Shown: positions 31,804 to 40,071 of the stretch, piece after piece
Numbering within the stretch: the first letter of the stretch is position 1
Layout of the letters: each line of letters starts with the position of its first letter
The notes under the pieces: model-generated
Told to the model about the DNA's origin: nothing
What the model saw: the letters and a program-made list of their open reading frames with translations, nothing else
Database searches by the model: none
Source of the DNA: Levilactobacillus brevis
Lineage (GTDB): Bacteria; Bacillota; Bacilli; Lactobacillales; Lactobacillaceae
Direction of reading: 5' to 3'
DNA length: 64,000 nucleotides
NCBI GenBank assembly: GCA_003666485.1
Contig: CP032931.1
Span: 1,302,001 to 1,366,000, forward strand
Program-made: the position numbers and the translations under genes

Positions 31804-32565
31804 ATGACTAGAGTTGCGATTGTTACCGGTGGTGGCCAAGGAATTGGTGCTGGAATCGTTAAACAATTGGCTAGCGACGGCTTACAAGTTGCCGTGGCCG
31901 ACCTGAACAAAGAACACGCTGAAGCGGTAGCCGCTGAAGTGGGCAACGGGGCCAAGGGTTACTTTGTCGATGTTTCCAAGAAACAAGCGATGTTTGACCT
32001 GGTCAAGAACGTGGTTGCCGACATGGGCCACTTGGATGTCATGGTGAACAACGCCGGGATTGCTAAGATCGACCCCGTCATTGAAACCTCTGAAGAAGAC
32101 TTGGACCAAATCTTAAACGTCAACGTTAAAGGCGCTTTCTTTGGCATCCAAGCCGCTGCGGAACAATTTAAGGCCCAAGGGACTGGCGGTAAGATCATCA
32201 GCGCATCTTCCATTGCCGGCCATGAAGGCTTTGAGATGTTGGGTGCCTACTCTGCCACTAAATTTGCCGTTCGTGGTTTGACCCAAGCCGCTGCCAAGGA
32301 ATTGGCCAAGGACAAGATCACGGTCAACGCTTACTGCCCAGGTATCGTGTTGACGCCAATGTGGGATGAAATTGACAAGCGCATGGCTAAGATCTACAAC
32401 GTTCCTGAAGGGGAAACCTTACAAAAGAACATTGATAGCATTGCCTTAGGCCGTGGCGAACAACCCGCTGATGTGGCCAACTTAGTCTCCTTCTTAGCTG
32501 ATAAGAAGTCCGATTACATTACCGGGCAAGCCATTATTGTTGATGGTGGGATTAATTTCGCTTAA
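31804..32565 (+). CDS. butA: Diacetyl/acetoin reductase (SDR family, 2,3-butanediol pathway)
   Basis: The 253-residue SDR enzyme starts at ATG 31804 behind AAAGGAG. The cofactor site is [12 protein letters not shown], the structural motif NNAG lies in [10 protein letters not shown], and the catalytic triad is Ser in [11 protein letters not shown] with YSATK (Tyr and Lys). The segment [14 protein letters not shown] is characteristic of (S)-acetoin-forming diacetyl reductases. It reduces diacetyl to acetoin and acetoin to butanediol with NADH, which regenerates NAD+. The gene is monocistronic, with a cre-like site at the promoter and a terminator after it. Confidence 0.88.
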   Translation: MTRVAIVTGGGQGIGAGIVKQLASDGLQVAVADLNKEHAEAVAAEVGNGAKGYFVDVSKKQAMFDLVKNVVADMGHLDVMVNNAGIAKIDPVIETSEEDLDQILNVNVKGAFFGIQAAAEQFKAQGTGGKIISASSIAGHEGFEMLGAYSATKFAVRGLTQAAAKELAKDKITVNAYCPGIVLTPMWDEIDKRMAKIYNVPEGETLQKNIDSIALGRGEQPADVANLVSFLADKKSDYITGQAIIVDGGINFA

Positions 32566-32582
32566 AATAGAATAACTGCATA

Positions 32583-32622
32583 AAGCTGTCGGTCATCGCT
32601 AATTGCGGTGGCCGACTTTTTT
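32583..32622 (+). terminator. Terminator of the acetoin reductase gene
   Basis: GTCGGTCA pairs with TGGCCGAC (one G-U pair), flanked by AAAGCT and a T-run. Confidence 0.78.
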
Positions 32623-32648
32623 ACGACTTTTAAAGGAGGCTGAGACCT

Positions 32649-33626
32649 GTGTGTACCAGTATTTTACAAATCGCCAAGGATGGCAGTCACATCTTAGCGC
32701 GGACCATGGATTGGCACGCGCTGTACGTCCAACCCTTGTTTGTGCCCCGCAACTTTCAGTGGCAAGGCTTGTACGACAACGCCGTGCACATCAACCGCTA
32801 TGCCATGATTGGCGGCGGGGGGGCGCATGACCATGAGATCGACGTGTCCGACGGCGTCAACGAGATGGGATTGAGCGTGCAGAAATTAACGTTTGCCAAC
32901 GGTTCCCATCTGGTCGACACACCCACGCCAGGACAGGTGCACTTGGCACCCTATGAATTTTCCTTCTACCTGTTGGGGCACTACGCCTCGGTTGCGGACA
33001 TCGAAGCCCATATCGACGAGATCCAGTTGATGACCAACCGCTTTGCCGTCAACAACATCGGCGATTCCGAGCTCCACTTTGCCGTGGTCGACCGCACTGG
33101 CCGGACCGTGGTCATTGAACCCACGCACTTTCCCATGCGCGTGCGGGAGAATCCGCTGGGCGTGGTCACCAACAGTAAGGACTTTGAGCTCCAGTTAAAA
33201 CGGCTGGGGCAATACGTCAATTACACGGACGACTTTGACGCGGGGACGGTCCCGTTGAATGCGCCGCGGGTCACGACTGGCCGCTTCTCGGGCAAGCCGG
33301 TACCGAGCGGGTCGTTCACACCGGGTGGCCGGTTCGTGCGCGCCGCCTATTACAAGGAACGCGCCGACCTGCCCGACAATGAGGACGAAGCCATCATCAG
33401 CGCCTGGCACTTGCTAGACAGCGTGACGGTGCCGCGCAGCTCCAAGTACCGGCCGACGTACTCCGTGTACCGGGCCGCAACCGTTTGTGAATCATTGACG
33501 TACTATTTCCAGCCATACAACCGGTTGGACACAGTCCAGTTGCGATTGACACCGGAAATGTTGACCTGGACCAAGCCTAAATTTTACAACGTGCCCAACC
33601 AGTTGAGTGTGACCGCGTTGAATTAG
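32649..33626 (+). CDS. Choloylglycine hydrolase family (bile salt hydrolase / penicillin V acylase-like)
   Basis: The 325-residue enzyme must start at GTG 32649 behind AAGGAGG, because Cys2 becomes the N-terminal nucleophile after Met removal. Active-site residues of the family appear in order: Cys2, Arg and Asp in ARTMDWH, Asn in VNEMGLSVQKL, Asn in VTNSKDFELQ, and Arg in RFVRAAYY. The family cleaves amide bonds in conjugated bile salts or penicillin V. Bile-salt specificity loops cannot be judged by eye, so the narrower name is uncertain. It is cytoplasmic, with its own ribosome binding site, 83 bp after butA. Confidence 0.9.
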   Translation: MCTSILQIAKDGSHILARTMDWHALYVQPLFVPRNFQWQGLYDNAVHINRYAMIGGGGAHDHEIDVSDGVNEMGLSVQKLTFANGSHLVDTPTPGQVHLAPYEFSFYLLGHYASVADIEAHIDEIQLMTNRFAVNNIGDSELHFAVVDRTGRTVVIEPTHFPMRVRENPLGVVTNSKDFELQLKRLGQYVNYTDDFDAGTVPLNAPRVTTGRFSGKPVPSGSFTPGGRFVRAAYYKERADLPDNEDEAIISAWHLLDSVTVPRSSKYRPTYSVYRAATVCESLTYYFQPYNRLDTVQLRLTPEMLTWTKPKFYNVPNQLSVTALN

Positions 33627-33652
33627 GCCTTTTCCGGCAAAGTTTCTAAACG

Positions 33653-34639
33653 TTAAATTAGGAACCACAACAGATTGGCCGCAATCAGGCCCACCAAGAC
33701 GCCGCGGTGGAGCCGGGGATGTAACATGATGATGGCCAAGAACTCTCTGGCCCAGGCGGTCGGCAGGTAGCCGAGGCGGGTTGGCGCCGGGTAACCGCCA
33801 AAGCGAATGCCCAGTTGACTAGCTAGGTGTTCGGCGCGGAATAAATGATAGTTGTTGGTCACGATGACCACCCGGCCACCCTGGTGCGGGAACTGGCCCC
33901 ACAAGCGTTGACTGTAAAGTAAGTTACTGAACGTATTGGTGGCTTGGGTTTCCTGGACGATCTGGTCGGCGGGCCAGTCGTGAGCAATCAAATAGTCTGC
34001 CATGGCTGCGGCTTCCGTGGTCGTTTCATCCGGTCCCTGACCTCCTGTAACCAGGAGTGTGACGGGGCCTTTTTGTCGTCTGGCCAAGGCGAGGGCGGTA
34101 TCTAGACGACTGCCGAGTACCCGGCCAATTTGGTTGCCGTGTAACAGCCCAGCGCCCAAGATGACGATGGTATCGGCCTTGCGCGCCCGCCAGAGGGTAG
34201 CCCGCAGAAAGCCGACCAGACTGGCGGCGAAGAGGGTGCCGAGATAGACGCTGAAGACGGGGATGAAGGTTAGCCAGGGCCACAGCGTGCCAGTGAACTG
34301 ACCGTGCGTGATGCCGTAGAGCCAGCCACCGCCCAGAAATAACCAGACCCAGATGCCAGCGAGGACGCCGTAGGTCAGGTGTTCATTTTTGCGGACGACC
34401 AACCGGGGGACCAGTAAAATCAAGAGAAGAATGCAGAGTCCCAACGCACCAATCAGGCCAATCAGAACCCAACCGAGGTGGGCGACCAGCTGCCAGCTTG
34501 CGTGCTGCGAGAAGCCGGCAAGCAAAATAATCAGCCCACCACTCACGCAGGTCATGACCGCAGAGCTCAGACCGTGGGGTTGCCAAAAGGTCAGTAAGGC
34601 GGCCAAACAAATTAGAAACAGACTAGCACTCAGTAACAT
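33653..34639 (-). CDS. YdcF-like DUF218 membrane protein
   Basis: The 328-residue protein starts at ATG 34639 behind AAAGGAG. About five N-terminal transmembrane helices (residues 1-150) are followed by a DUF218 domain: DTIVILGAGL, then LVTGGQGPDETTTEAAAMADYL, ATNTFSNLLYS and VIVTNNYHLFRA. One further helix is at the C-terminus. Related proteins (ElyC, SanA) affect envelope integrity in other bacteria. It is divergent from a glucosaminidase gene, which also points to envelope maintenance. Biochemical activity is not established for the family. Confidence 0.87.
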   Translation of the reverse strand: MLLSASLFLICLAALLTFWQPHGLSSAVMTCVSGGLIILLAGFSQHASWQLVAHLGWVLIGLIGALGLCILLLILLVPRLVVRKNEHLTYGVLAGIWVWLFLGGGWLYGITHGQFTGTLWPWLTFIPVFSVYLGTLFAASLVGFLRATLWRARKADTIVILGAGLLHGNQIGRVLGSRLDTALALARRQKGPVTLLVTGGQGPDETTTEAAAMADYLIAHDWPADQIVQETQATNTFSNLLYSQRLWGQFPHQGGRVVIVTNNYHLFRAEHLASQLGIRFGGYPAPTRLGYLPTAWAREFLAIIMLHPRLHRGVLVGLIAANLLWFLI

Positions 34640-34755
34640 CGCGGGGGACTCCTTTCGTAAAGTTTAAGTTTTCCTGAGGCTTCCCCACTGAGGGTGGCCC
34701 CGGGAATAAATCTAGGTATAATTGATTTCATTATAACGGAAATGGAGGGATTCGG

Positions 34756-35385
34756 GTGCCTAAACGACGGCGAAAAACGCGAAAAACAACGAGTAACCCC
34801 GCCACGGCGACCTGGATCTTCGTCGTGGTCCTCTTGGTCTTGGGTGGCGGTCTTTTACTGCGCGGCCAAATCAAGACGGTCATGCAGTCGACGCACATTA
34901 CCCAGACCAGTGCGGGCGCGACCCCGGGACAATTGACGACGGCGGCCCAACAAAAGTTCATCAAGGAAATGGCGGCGCCGGCTGTCCGCGTTTACCAGCA
35001 AAATGGCCAAGTCCTGCCCAGCATCGTGATTGCCCAGGCCATCCTGGAATCCAGCTGGGGGACCTCGGCACTGTTCAAGCAGGCCAACAATCCGTTTGGC
35101 GTGAAGGGCAGCTACCAGGGCCAAACCAAGTCGTTTCCCACCAGTGAATACGTCAATGGCAAGAAGATTCAGATTCACGCCAACTTCCGGGATTACCCGA
35201 GCTTAACGGCGGCCATCCTGGATCATGATGCCTTGTTGAAAACCAACTACTTCAAGCAGACGGTCACGGATTACCAAACGGCGGCCAAGCTCCTGCAGGA
35301 AAATGGCTACGCGACCGATCCCGATTACGCCAAGAAGCTGGACAACGTGATTGCGACTTACAATTTGAACCAGTATGACACTTAG
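34756..35385 (+). CDS. GH73 family N-acetylglucosaminidase, membrane-anchored
   Basis: The 209-residue protein starts at GTG 34756, six bases after GGAGGG. A basic N-terminus (KRRRKTRK) and a single hydrophobic helix (residues 18-38) make it a type II membrane protein. The glucosaminidase domain (about 65-205) contains PSIVIAQAILESSWGTSAL with the catalytic Glu, then NPFGVKGSY and the segment FRDYPSLTAAILDHD. It cuts the glycan strand of peptidoglycan outside the membrane, in cell separation or turnover. It lacks repeat-type wall-binding domains. Confidence 0.88.
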   Translation: MPKRRRKTRKTTSNPATATWIFVVVLLVLGGGLLLRGQIKTVMQSTHITQTSAGATPGQLTTAAQQKFIKEMAAPAVRVYQQNGQVLPSIVIAQAILESSWGTSALFKQANNPFGVKGSYQGQTKSFPTSEYVNGKKIQIHANFRDYPSLTAAILDHDALLKTNYFKQTVTDYQTAAKLLQENGYATDPDYAKKLDNVIATYNLNQYDT

Positions 35386-35464
35386 TACTTAGTGGTGGTG
35401 TAGGTGGTCCGCCTCCCGCGGCGCGTCAACGTGAGGTGACAACTTGAAGTTGGCTAAACCAGTA

Positions 35465-35648
35465 CCTGCGGCTGCCAGGGATTCTGCCTGCTATGGGGAC
35501 CACCTGCAGCCCAAGAGCGGGCTTCCGGTTCGCTTGAAAGCCTGGCCAAGACCGCCAGTCTCTCAAGTCGTCCCACGCTGTAGGCAGAGACAAAACCTCT
35601 GCCAACACCGTCGACACAGCTGGCGCCATCCCTGGCCTCCTCCGGCAG
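35465..35648 (+). repeat. Family B structured intergenic repeat, copy B1
   Basis: The outer stem is GCCAGGGAT (35474-35482) with ATCCCTGGC (35628-35636). The middle stem CCTGCAGC (35503-35510) pairs with GCTGTAGG (35577-35584). The inner hairpin is CTGGC (35542-35546) with GCCAG (35554-35558), enclosed by CTTGA/TCAAG. Conserved single-stranded boxes are CTGCTATGGGGA and CCAACACCGTCGACACAGCTGG (shared with B3). It lies 80 bp after the glucosaminidase stop and about 95 bp before copy A5. Confidence 0.82.
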
Positions 35649-35741
35649 ATTGCTGGTGTTCATAGCCGCTGGCGTTAGTGCCCGGTGAGCCATCAGTTAT
35701 GGATTTCAGCAATTAGATCTGTGATGCTGGCCAACTACCAT

Positions 35742-35929
35742 GTAGCCGGGAGTGGCGCGTCAGATGCGTTCAGCCGTGGGAGTTCCCTTAGCGGTGGGCT
35801 TTACCGGTTAGGGAACTGGCGTCTTTGAGACGTGCATTTCGGCTCAAAGGCGAGGTGTCGAGACCGCACTTTGGCTCGACCCGTCCGCCCACAGCGTTCC
35901 GACGCATCTGACGCGCCGCGGGAGGCGGG
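35742..35929 (+). repeat. Family A structured intergenic repeat, copy A5
   Basis: The outer stem is a perfect 15-bp pairing of 35755-35769 (GCGCGTCAGATGCGT) with 35902-35916. The inner hairpin AGTTCCCTTAGCGG pairs with a TAGGGAACT arm, the CTTTGAG/CTCAAAG hairpin is present, and the core is GTGTCGAG/CTCGACCC. The outer stem has no similarity to those of the other copies. Confidence 0.87.
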
Positions 35930-35974
35930 TAAAGTCGCACTATGTTGCCAGACAAGCAAAATCAGAATAGAGAA

Positions 35975-36024
35975 AATCCCCGCCAACAACGTTCATGCAC
36001 TGGATGCTGATAGCGGGGATTTTG
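35975..36024. terminator. Bidirectional terminator
   Basis: AAAATCCCCGC and GCGGGGATTTT form a perfect 11-bp stem around a long loop. It lies directly before the end of the convergent serine hydrolase gene. Confidence 0.85.
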
Positions 36025-36033
36025 CGTTAATGC

Positions 36034-37353
36034 TTAGTTTTCATTGTAGAACCGTGCCAGATCGTAGAGGGTCTTGCCCAATGAGTCAATCGACTTGGTT
36101 GGTTGCTGGTTGGCGAAGAGCACGACGCCCTTCTTGTTGCCTTCCGTGCCGTAGTACAGCGTTTCGTAGCCGGAGCCACTCAGCGCCCCACGGACCCGTT
36201 TGATACCGCCGCTGTAGTGATACAGACCACCGGCGTAACTCAGACTGTAGTTGTCGGCCAAGGCGTAGTATTGCTTCCTGGTCAAGATCTTCCCGTTACG
36301 CAGGCCTTTTTGAATCTTGTAGTAATCCTCAGGCGTGGAATAGTAGTTCCCGGCCCCCAGTAAGGACGACATCAGCTTTTGTGAAACGTTGTCGGTCACG
36401 CTGGTACCATTGCTGTAGCTGTACCCGTTGGCCACGACTCTGTCGCTAGGCAGGTTGTCCCAAGCGTAGGTGTTTTGCAGGTTCAGTGGTTGAATGATCC
36501 GGCTTTGAACCAAGGATTCATAGGATTGGCCAGCCACTTTAGACGCGATGGCAGCCAACAGGGTGTAGTTGGCGTTCGTGTAGTTAAAGGACGAGGAGCC
36601 AGTGCTCTTCAGCTGATTCAACGTGTAGTTCAACTCGGAATCTTGGCTGGTCAGCAGGGTGTCCGGCGTACTTTCACTCATGTTGATGCCGGAACGGTGA
36701 TTCAGCATTTGCCGCAGCGTGATGTTGCCGCTACCGGCCACGCTCGGGTAATACTTACTTAGTTTGTCGGTCAGTGATAATTTGCCACTGGCGGCGAGTT
36801 GTTCAATGATGGCGCCAGTCATGACCTTTTGTAACGACGCGATTGGGAAGAGCGTGTTGGCATTGTTGGCCAACTGACTGGTCATGTCGGCATCCCCCAC
36901 GCTGACGTGGCTAGCACCGGTCGCGTAGCTGTTGAACAGCATGGCGCGGCCTTGGAAATGCGCGTTCTTCAGTAAGGCTGCCGCATTTTGCGAGCGGATA
37001 TACTTTTGCAGGGCCTTTTGATTGACCCAGCCAATCGTTTTCCCATACCACGCAAACTTCACGTAGGTCGACCCGTTTGACAGCTTGGCGACCTTGGTGA
37101 CCTTGACGAAACGGTGTTGCCAGTTTTTCCCGCTGGCATCGCGGGTCTTGGCCGACCGTTGCGTGTAGTAGGGCGCGTAGTAATAGATCCCATCATTACG
37201 GCTACTCTGGCTTACGAAACGGGCATTGTAGCTGGTGCTCTTCTGCGACGTGATGCGTAGATAGCTGCTGGCTTGTGCCAGAGTGGTTGGGGCCAGTGCT
37301 GCCAGTCCCAACGCGGTGCCGAAAATTAACAAAAATTTCTTCACAATCATCAT
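36034..37353 (-). CDS. Secreted serine hydrolase (beta-lactamase/class C type) with SH3-like domain
   Basis: The 439-residue protein starts at ATG 37353 behind AAGGGGA. Residues 1-29 are a signal peptide. Residues about 35-118 are an SH3-like region ending in GKTIGWVNQKAL. The rest is a class C beta-lactamase/D-Ala carboxypeptidase fold with SLQK (SxxK, in FPIASLQKVMTG), YTN (YxN, in SFNYTNANY) and a C-terminal HYSGG segment in place of KTG. Such proteins act as penicillin-binding proteins, esterases or Flp-like factors; antibiotic hydrolysis should not be assumed. It is monocistronic, with a strong terminator. Confidence 0.87.
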   Translation of the reverse strand: MMIVKKFLLIFGTALGLAALAPTTLAQASSYLRITSQKSTSYNARFVSQSSRNDGIYYYAPYYTQRSAKTRDASGKNWQHRFVKVTKVAKLSNGSTYVKFAWYGKTIGWVNQKALQKYIRSQNAAALLKNAHFQGRAMLFNSYATGASHVSVGDADMTSQLANNANTLFPIASLQKVMTGAIIEQLAASGKLSLTDKLSKYYPSVAGSGNITLRQMLNHRSGINMSESTPDTLLTSQDSELNYTLNQLKSTGSSSFNYTNANYTLLAAIASKVAGQSYESLVQSRIIQPLNLQNTYAWDNLPSDRVVANGYSYSNGTSVTDNVSQKLMSSLLGAGNYYSTPEDYYKIQKGLRNGKILTRKQYYALADNYSLSYAGGLYHYSGGIKRVRGALSGSGYETLYYGTEGNKKGVVLFANQQPTKSIDSLGKTLYDLARFYNEN

Positions 37354-37516
37354 CCATTTCCCCTTATAGTGTTATCCATACTACCGCGGTTTGGTTGCGA
37401 GCGGGTAACAGGACTGTCACTTTTCGGTAACAATTTCAATGATTTATTTTGTAACCGACTTCGGTGAACTAACTAAGACAATAAAAGATTTCGGTGGCAC
37501 TTACTTAATGGGTCGC

Positions 37517-37542
37517 AAGTTTACAGGGAGTGTGGTAAACTT
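37517..37542 (+). promoter_or_regulatory. Inverted repeat at the TerC-family gene promoter
   Basis: AAGTTTAC (37517-37524) and GTAAACTT (37535-37542) form an exact 8-bp inverted repeat. The right arm contains a possible -10 box TAAACT with a weak -35 17 bases upstream. A dimeric regulator bound here would cover the promoter. It resembles no metal-regulator box I can name. Confidence 0.45.
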
Positions 37543-37583
37543 ACCTCCAATATAAATTTAGTTATGAGGAGCTGAACCCAGCA

Positions 37584-38372
37584 TTGTTACATTTTCTTGG
37601 CCAACTCTATGGGCCATTCTTTGATTTACACAATTGGGAAACGGTGATTTCATCCGGCAACGACTGGTTGATTATCTTTTCATTAGTTTTGATTGAGTGT
37701 TTACTTTCCGTGGATAACGCGGTCGTTTTGGCGGCACAGACCCAGTCACTGCCCACTCGTAAGGAACAAGAAAAGTCCTTGTTCTACGGAATCTGGGGCG
37801 CCTATTTGTTTCGGTTCATCATCATTGGGTTGGGGACTTACCTGATCAACTTCTGGGAAATCAAGGTCGTCGGTGCTTTGTATCTGGTCTTCTTGGTTTT
37901 CCAGTACTTCACGAAGACGCGGGTCAAGCACACGCGTAAGCTGGTCAAGGATAAGAAGAAACGCTGGCTGCCACTGTTCTGGTCGGTCGTGTTGCAGATT
38001 GAAATGATGGATATCATCTTCTCCGTGGACTCCGTGCTGGCATCGCTGGCCATTTCCAACAACCCGGTCATCGTCTTGATTGGGGGCTTGATTGGGATTC
38101 TAGCCATGCGGGGCGTCGCTGAGGTCATCATGAAGCTCATGCGGCGGATTCCGGAGCTGGAACCCATGGCCTACATTCTGATCGGCATCATTGCCATCAA
38201 GTTGTTCGTCTCGATTCCCGCCATTGATATTGAAATTCCGGCGACCTTGTTTGGGTTCGTGGTGCTGGGCGCCATCGTGGTGACCCTGATCATTCACGTG
38301 ATTCGCAAGCGTCGGCGGGCACGGGCGACAGCTGAAAAGACCGTTAAGCACCCCACAAAATCTGAATCTTAA
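37584..38372 (+). CDS. TerC family membrane protein
   Basis: The 262-residue protein probably starts at TTG 37584 downstream of GAGGAG. About seven or eight transmembrane helices are visible. TerC family signatures are LIECLLSVDNAVVLA in the second helix and IEMMDIIFSVDSVLASLA in the middle, whose acidic residues likely coordinate metal. Bacillus relatives such as YkoY and YceF export manganese and support metalation of secreted proteins; which applies here is unknown. The C-terminus is a basic cytoplasmic tail. I see no yybP-ykoY-type riboswitch upstream. Confidence 0.88.
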   Translation: MLHFLGQLYGPFFDLHNWETVISSGNDWLIIFSLVLIECLLSVDNAVVLAAQTQSLPTRKEQEKSLFYGIWGAYLFRFIIIGLGTYLINFWEIKVVGALYLVFLVFQYFTKTRVKHTRKLVKDKKKRWLPLFWSVVLQIEMMDIIFSVDSVLASLAISNNPVIVLIGGLIGILAMRGVAEVIMKLMRRIPELEPMAYILIGIIAIKLFVSIPAIDIEIPATLFGFVVLGAIVVTLIIHVIRKRRRARATAEKTVKHPTKSES

Positions 38373-38376
38373 GTCT

Positions 38377-38408
38377 TAAAAAGGTGACCTGATGGGGTCA
38401 TCTTTTTT
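38377..38408 (+). terminator. Terminator of the TerC-family gene
   Basis: AAAGGTGACC and GGTCATCTTT form a tight stem with a short loop (TGATGG region) and a T-run. Confidence 0.82.
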
Positions 38409-38537
38409 GTTTAAGTCTGGCCCTCCGGCAGGGTAGGGATAGTCGTCAAACCTACCGGCTGGTAATGAGCATTCGCGTCTTTTCTGGCGGTGGTCCGTGG
38501 TATCATAAAACTAGTATTGAACTAGGAGGAATCGTTT

Positions 38538-39404
38538 ATGCAAATTGGGTTTATCGGAACCGGCGTCATGGGAACCGGTATTGTCGTGAATCTGTTGAAG
38601 GCCGGGCATTCGGTCGTGGTTTATAACCGGACCAAGGCGCACGCTAAAACCGTTTTGGACGCCGGTGCCACTTGGGCAGACACCTCCGCTGATGTAGCCG
38701 CCCAGGCCAAGTTGGTGATGACCATGGTGGGTTACCCCAGCGATGTCGAAGACGTTTACACCGGCAAACACGGCATTTTCACGACAATTCAACCGGATAG
38801 CGTCGTGGTCGATATGACGACCAGTACGCCCGCGTTGGCCGTGAAATTAACCGGTGTGGCCCATGACCACCACGTGTTGGCCTTGGATGCCCCGGTTTCC
38901 GGCGGGGATGTCGGCGCTAAGAACGCAACGCTCACGGTGATGGTCGGCGGCGACAAGGCCGCTTACGACCGGGTCTTGCCGGTCTTTCAACAAATCGGCC
39001 AGCGAGTCAACTACTTTGGTAATGCTGGTAAGGGTCAGCACACCAAGATGGCCAATCAGATCATGATCGCCGGGACCATGACCGGATTGACGGAAATGTT
39101 GGTCTACGCCAAGGCAGCCGGTTTGGACCTGCCCCAAGTCTTGGCCACGTTAAGTAGTGGTGGCGCGGATAACTGGAGCATGGACAACTACGTGCCACGA
39201 ATCTTGAAGGGGGATTACACCCCAGGCTTTTTCGCCAAGCATTTCTTAAAGGACTTACGCATCGCCTTGCAAGAGGCTGACCGCATGCAACTGGACTTGC
39301 CGGCAACCAAGCAGGCAAAGTTGTTGTACGAAGCCATGGTCGATGACTACGGCCTGGGTGACGACGGGACACAAGGGTTGATCAAGACTTACGAACAGAA
39401 TTGA
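38538..39404 (+). CDS. NAD(P)-dependent beta-hydroxyacid dehydrogenase
   Basis: The 288-residue protein starts at ATG 38538 behind AGGAGGA. The Rossmann motif is GFIGTGVMGTGIVVNL, the substrate-binding motif is DAPVSGGDVGA, and the catalytic Lys lies in GKGQHTKMANQ, followed by the C-terminal helical domain. This is the 3-hydroxyisobutyrate dehydrogenase / tartronate semialdehyde reductase (GarR/MmsB) family. Lactobacilli lack valine catabolism, so the substrate is likely another short hydroxyacid. It is monocistronic. Confidence 0.9.
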   Translation: MQIGFIGTGVMGTGIVVNLLKAGHSVVVYNRTKAHAKTVLDAGATWADTSADVAAQAKLVMTMVGYPSDVEDVYTGKHGIFTTIQPDSVVVDMTTSTPALAVKLTGVAHDHHVLALDAPVSGGDVGAKNATLTVMVGGDKAAYDRVLPVFQQIGQRVNYFGNAGKGQHTKMANQIMIAGTMTGLTEMLVYAKAAGLDLPQVLATLSSGGADNWSMDNYVPRILKGDYTPGFFAKHFLKDLRIALQEADRMQLDLPATKQAKLLYEAMVDDYGLGDDGTQGLIKTYEQN

Positions 39405-39414
39405 TAATGTTAGT

Positions 39415-39447
39415 GAGGGCCAGGGACAAAAGTCTCAGGCCCTTTGT
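39415..39447 (+). terminator. Terminator of the hydroxyacid dehydrogenase gene
   Basis: AGGGCC and GGCCCT with inner GGGAC and GTCTC arms form a hairpin with loop AAAA, followed by TTTGTGT. Confidence 0.7.
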
Positions 39448-39478
39448 GTCTCCGGATATCTGGTGTTGAAACCTGGGC

Positions 39479-39577
39479 CAAAAGGCAGTTGGTTCCGCTT
39501 AAAACTGATAAGCAAACAATCCAAACCCGGGATTATTCGCTTATCAGCCTTAATGCTCGCTAGCTAACCGCCTTTTG
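39479..39577. repeat. Long imperfect palindrome, third structured intergenic element
   Basis: CAAAAGGC (39479-39486) pairs with GCCTTTTG (39570-39577); CTGATAAGC (39505-39513) pairs with GCTTATCAG (39539-39547); and AATCC (39518-39522) pairs with GGATT (39530-39534). The three nested stems share an axis. The sequence is unlike families A and B, and I see only one copy in the window. Confidence 0.65.
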
Positions 39578-39648
39578 ACTCACTCTCCCTTGTTGTGCCC
39601 GGACTGGTACCATGGTATAGTTAACCCTGTAAAACGAGGAGAAAAATC

Positions 39649-40068
39649 ATGGTAAAATCGTACGTGAAAGGGGTTATCCCCCTACTAATCTGGGTCGTCT
39701 TCGTGAGCTTTCCGGTCCGTCACGGGAATTTTCAGCTGACCTTTACTTGGTGGGCCGTCTATGCGGTGGTGAGTTATGCGTTCTGTTTTCCCCGGGCCTA
39801 TCGCTGGTTGAAGCGGCGGATGCGGGTAGATAAGACGCAGCAGATTCAGCACCCGCGCAGTAACACGACGCAAGAAGCATTGCGGACCGGGAGTAAATTT
39901 TCTGACACGGGTAAAATGGGTGTCGTGCGAATCGGCGACGCGGACAACGGTTATGAGAGCTGGATTGTTCGCTGGGGAACCGATTTTGTGGCGCGGTTGT
40001 TTTTGATTTGGGCAGCACCAGTGATCGTGGGCTGGCAGCTTTGGCGGGAAAAAAGAAAGGGTGTCTAA
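39649..40068 (+). CDS. Membrane protein of unknown function
   Basis: The 139-residue protein starts at ATG 39649 behind GAGGAG. Two N-terminal transmembrane helices (about 7-22 and 30-48) are followed by a basic cytoplasmic stretch (RAYRWLKRRMRVDK), a polar middle and a C-terminal helix (ARLFLIWAAPVIVGWQLW) ending in KRKG. I recognise no family. It lies 3 bp upstream of a frameshifted small gene. Confidence 0.7.
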   Translation: MVKSYVKGVIPLLIWVVFVSFPVRHGNFQLTFTWWAVYAVVSYAFCFPRAYRWLKRRMRVDKTQQIQHPRSNTTQEALRTGSKFSDTGKMGVVRIGDADNGYESWIVRWGTDFVARLFLIWAAPVIVGWQLWREKRKGV

Positions 40069-40071
40069 ATT

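Noticed and set aside
37443..37583. Manganese (yybP-ykoY) riboswitch before the TerC-family gene
   Set aside because: The leader is short and lacks the conserved riboswitch core; only an 8-bp inverted repeat is visible.
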